Source of the DNA: Paractinoplanes toevensis
GTDB taxonomy: Bacteria > Actinomycetota > Actinomycetes > Mycobacteriales > Micromonosporaceae
Assembly: GCF_018332695.1 (NCBI RefSeq)
Contig: NZ_BOQN01000118.1
Span: 1 to 64,000 of the forward strand
Length of the DNA stretch: 64,000 bases
Direction of reading: 5' to 3'
Position 1 is the stretch's first letter; each line of letters begins with the position of its first letter. The notes beneath the pieces were generated by a model, which was not told the origin of the DNA, searched no databases, and was given only the letters and a program-made list of their open reading frames with translations. Below, piece by piece: positions 62,463 through 64,000 of this stretch. Position numbers and translations under genes: made by a program.

Positions 62463-64000
62463 GTGGCTTTTCCGCACCCCCAGGGGCTTTACGACCCGTC
62501 CTCCGAGCGAGACGCCTGCGGTGTGGCTTTCGTGGCCGATCTGCACGGTCGCCGCTCCCATGATGTGGTCGCCAAGGGCCTGTCGGCGCTGATCCGCCTC
62601 GACCACCGGGGCGCCCGCGGCGCCGAGTACAACACCGGCGACGGCGCCGGGATCATGATTCAGGTCCCGGACGCGTTCTACCGCGAAACCACCGGGATCG
62701 ACCTGCCCGCGGCCGGCGGCTACGCCACCGGGCTGGTCTTCCTGCCCAACGACCCGGCCGCGCAGGCTCGCGCCATCAAGATCTTCGAGAAGTACGCCCT
62801 GGTCGAGGGCGGCGAGGTGCTCGGCTGGCGAGATGTCCCGGTGCGGCCCGACGGTCTCGGTGCCACGGCCGACGAGGCCCGCCCGTACATCAAGCAGGTT
62901 TTCCTGGCCGCGCACCGGCTCACCGAGACCGCCGCCGGTCCGAAGGACGAGCCGCTGAGCGGCATCGAGCTCGACCGGGTCGCCTTCACCATCCGCAAGC
63001 AGGCCGAGCGGGAGTCGTCGCAGCGTGGCGTGGGTGCCTACTTCCCGTCGCTGTCCGGGCGCACCATCACCTACAAGGGCATGCTCACGCCCGACCAGTT
63101 GCCGGAGTTCTTCCCGGACCTGACCGACGAGCGGGTCGCCAGCGCGATCGCCCTGGTGCACTCCCGGTTCTCGACGAACACGTTCCCGTCCTGGCCGCTG
63201 GCCCACCCGTACCGTTTCATCGCGCACAACGGCGAGATCAACACGATCCGCGGCAACAAGAACTGGATGGCGGCCCGCGAGGCGCTGCTCCAGTCGACCG
63301 TGCTGCCCGGCAGCATCAAGCGGCTGTTCCCGATCAACACGCCGGAGGCGTCCGACTCGGCCAGCTTCGACGAGGTGCTCGAACTGCTGCACCTGGCCGG
63401 CCGGTCGCTCCCGCACGCGATGATGATGATGATCCCGGAGGCCTGGGAGAACGACCCGGGGATGGAGCCGAAGCGGCGCGCGTTCTACCGCTTCCACGCG
63501 TCGTTGATGGAGCCGTGGGACGGGCCGGCCGCGGTCGCGTTCACCGACGGCTCGTCGATCGGCGCGGTGCTCGACCGCAACGGCCTGCGGCCGGGGCGCT
63601 GGTGGCACACCGCCGACGGCCTGGTCGTGCTCGGTTCCGAGGCGGGCGTGCTCGACCTCGACCCGGCCACCGTGGTCGCCAAGGGACGGCTCCAGCCGGG
63701 CAAGATGTTCCTGGTCGACACCGAGCAGGGCCGGATCGTGCACGACGACGAGATCAAGGCCGGCCTGGCCGCCGCGCAGCCGTACGACGAGTGGCTGCAC
63801 GCCGGGCTGATCAACCTGGCCGACCTGCCGCCGCGCGAGCACGTCATCTACACGCACGACTCGGTGACCCGCCGCCAGCAGGTGTTCGGCTACACCGAGG
63901 AGGAGCTGAAGATCCTGGTGGCGCCGATGGCGCGGACCGGGGCCGAGCCGCTCGGTTCGATGGGTACGGACACCCCGATCTCGCCGCTGTCCACCCGGCC
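62463..64000 (+). CDS. gltB: Glutamate synthase large subunit, N-terminal part
   Basis: GltB is the large subunit of NADPH-dependent glutamate synthase (GOGAT), which makes two glutamates from glutamine and 2-oxoglutarate. Only about 512 codons are in the window and the frame runs off its end without a stop. The N-terminal nucleophile Cys19 in [14 protein letters not shown] follows an 18-residue propeptide, and the class II amidotransferase domain shows [48 protein letters not shown] and [14 protein letters not shown] at 62463 follows AGGAGG at 62453-62458. gltD is expected just downstream, outside the window. Confidence 0.96.
   Translation, partial: MAFPHPQGLYDPSSERDACGVAFVADLHGRRSHDVVAKGLSALIRLDHRGARGAEYNTGDGAGIMIQVPDAFYRETTGIDLPAAGGYATGLVFLPNDPAAQARAIKIFEKYALVEGGEVLGWRDVPVRPDGLGATADEARPYIKQVFLAAHRLTETAAGPKDEPLSGIELDRVAFTIRKQAERESSQRGVGAYFPSLSGRTITYKGMLTPDQLPEFFPDLTDERVASAIALVHSRFSTNTFPSWPLAHPYRFIAHNGEINTIRGNKNWMAAREALLQSTVLPGSIKRLFPINTPEASDSASFDEVLELLHLAGRSLPHAMMMMIPEAWENDPGMEPKRRAFYRFHASLMEPWDGPAAVAFTDGSSIGAVLDRNGLRPGRWWHTADGLVVLGSEAGVLDLDPATVVAKGRLQPGKMFLVDTEQGRIVHDDEIKAGLAAAQPYDEWLHAGLINLADLPPREHVIYTHDSVTRRQQVFGYTEEELKILVAPMARTGAEPLGSMGTDTPISPLSTR

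Overview
The window reads as a chromosomal segment of a high-GC actinomycete. GTG starts, ATGA/GTGA stop-start overlaps and a very strong G/C bias at third codon positions run throughout. The gene set (SepF-YggT-DivIVA downstream of ftsZ, PriA in place of HisA, a DksA/TraR-type regulator next to lspA, an anthranilate synthase followed by the actinobacterial Trp-region membrane protein) fits Micromonosporaceae; an Actinoplanes-like organism is my inference, not a demonstrated identity. No rRNA, tRNA, CRISPR array, insertion sequence or prophage was seen.

Layout. (1) 1-9.4 kb: the division and cell wall (dcw) cluster: mraY (3' end), ftsW, murG, murC, ftsQ, ftsZ, a YggS-type PLP protein, sepF, yggT and divIVA. 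murD is not in its usual place between mraY and ftsW, and no pgeF/yfiH lies after ftsZ. (2) 9.4-20.7 kb: an acidic-repeat membrane protein with a Cys/His knuckle, a DUF167 protein, a CPA1 antiporter, a DksA-like factor, lspA, an RluD-type pseudouridine synthase, a membrane-anchored protein, a ParA/MinD-like ATPase with a proline-rich N-terminus, and the replicative DNA polymerase dnaE. (3) 20.7-29.6 kb: a membrane protein, a Lon-N-domain protein, then hisD-hisC-hisB-small membrane protein-hisH-small basic membrane protein-priA, a divergent LysR/EamA pair, and hisF. (4) 29.6-50.8 kb: an accessory stretch that separates hisF from hisI-trpE. It holds a YczE/MocR pair, a heterodimeric ABC exporter, a permease and a second MocR regulator, an MFS exporter, a PfkB kinase, a FadD ligase, an rpsD gene and a DUF2470 gene sharing a tandem iron-box-like operator, an ABC-2 exporter with its TetR, a TetR/SDR pair and a long low-complexity protein. 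(5) 50.8-58.9 kb: hisI-trpE-Trp membrane protein, then a NACHT NTPase with several membrane segments and a small unknown gene, then trpC-trpB-trpA. (6) 58.9-64 kb: lgt, an FAD monooxygenase, a GNAT protein and the 5' part of gltB.

How the parts work together. Cell wall precursor synthesis and Z-ring assembly are encoded as one co-oriented run. Histidine and tryptophan biosynthesis are interleaved; PriA probably serves both pathways, because no trpF is present here, and trpD is also elsewhere. Lgt and LspA together cover lipoprotein maturation. The most striking regulatory DNA is a near-perfect 39-bp dyad made of two adjacent DtxR/IdeR-like boxes between rpsD and the DUF2470 gene. Several genes also show a -10-like hexamer 6-8 nt before the start codon with no Shine-Dalgarno, which suggests leaderless transcripts.

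No stretch longer than about 300 bases lacks a gene. The longest gaps are 5168-5464 (ftsZ promoter region), 12270-12525, 15441-15655, 39220-39421, 50621-50832 and 62255-62462.
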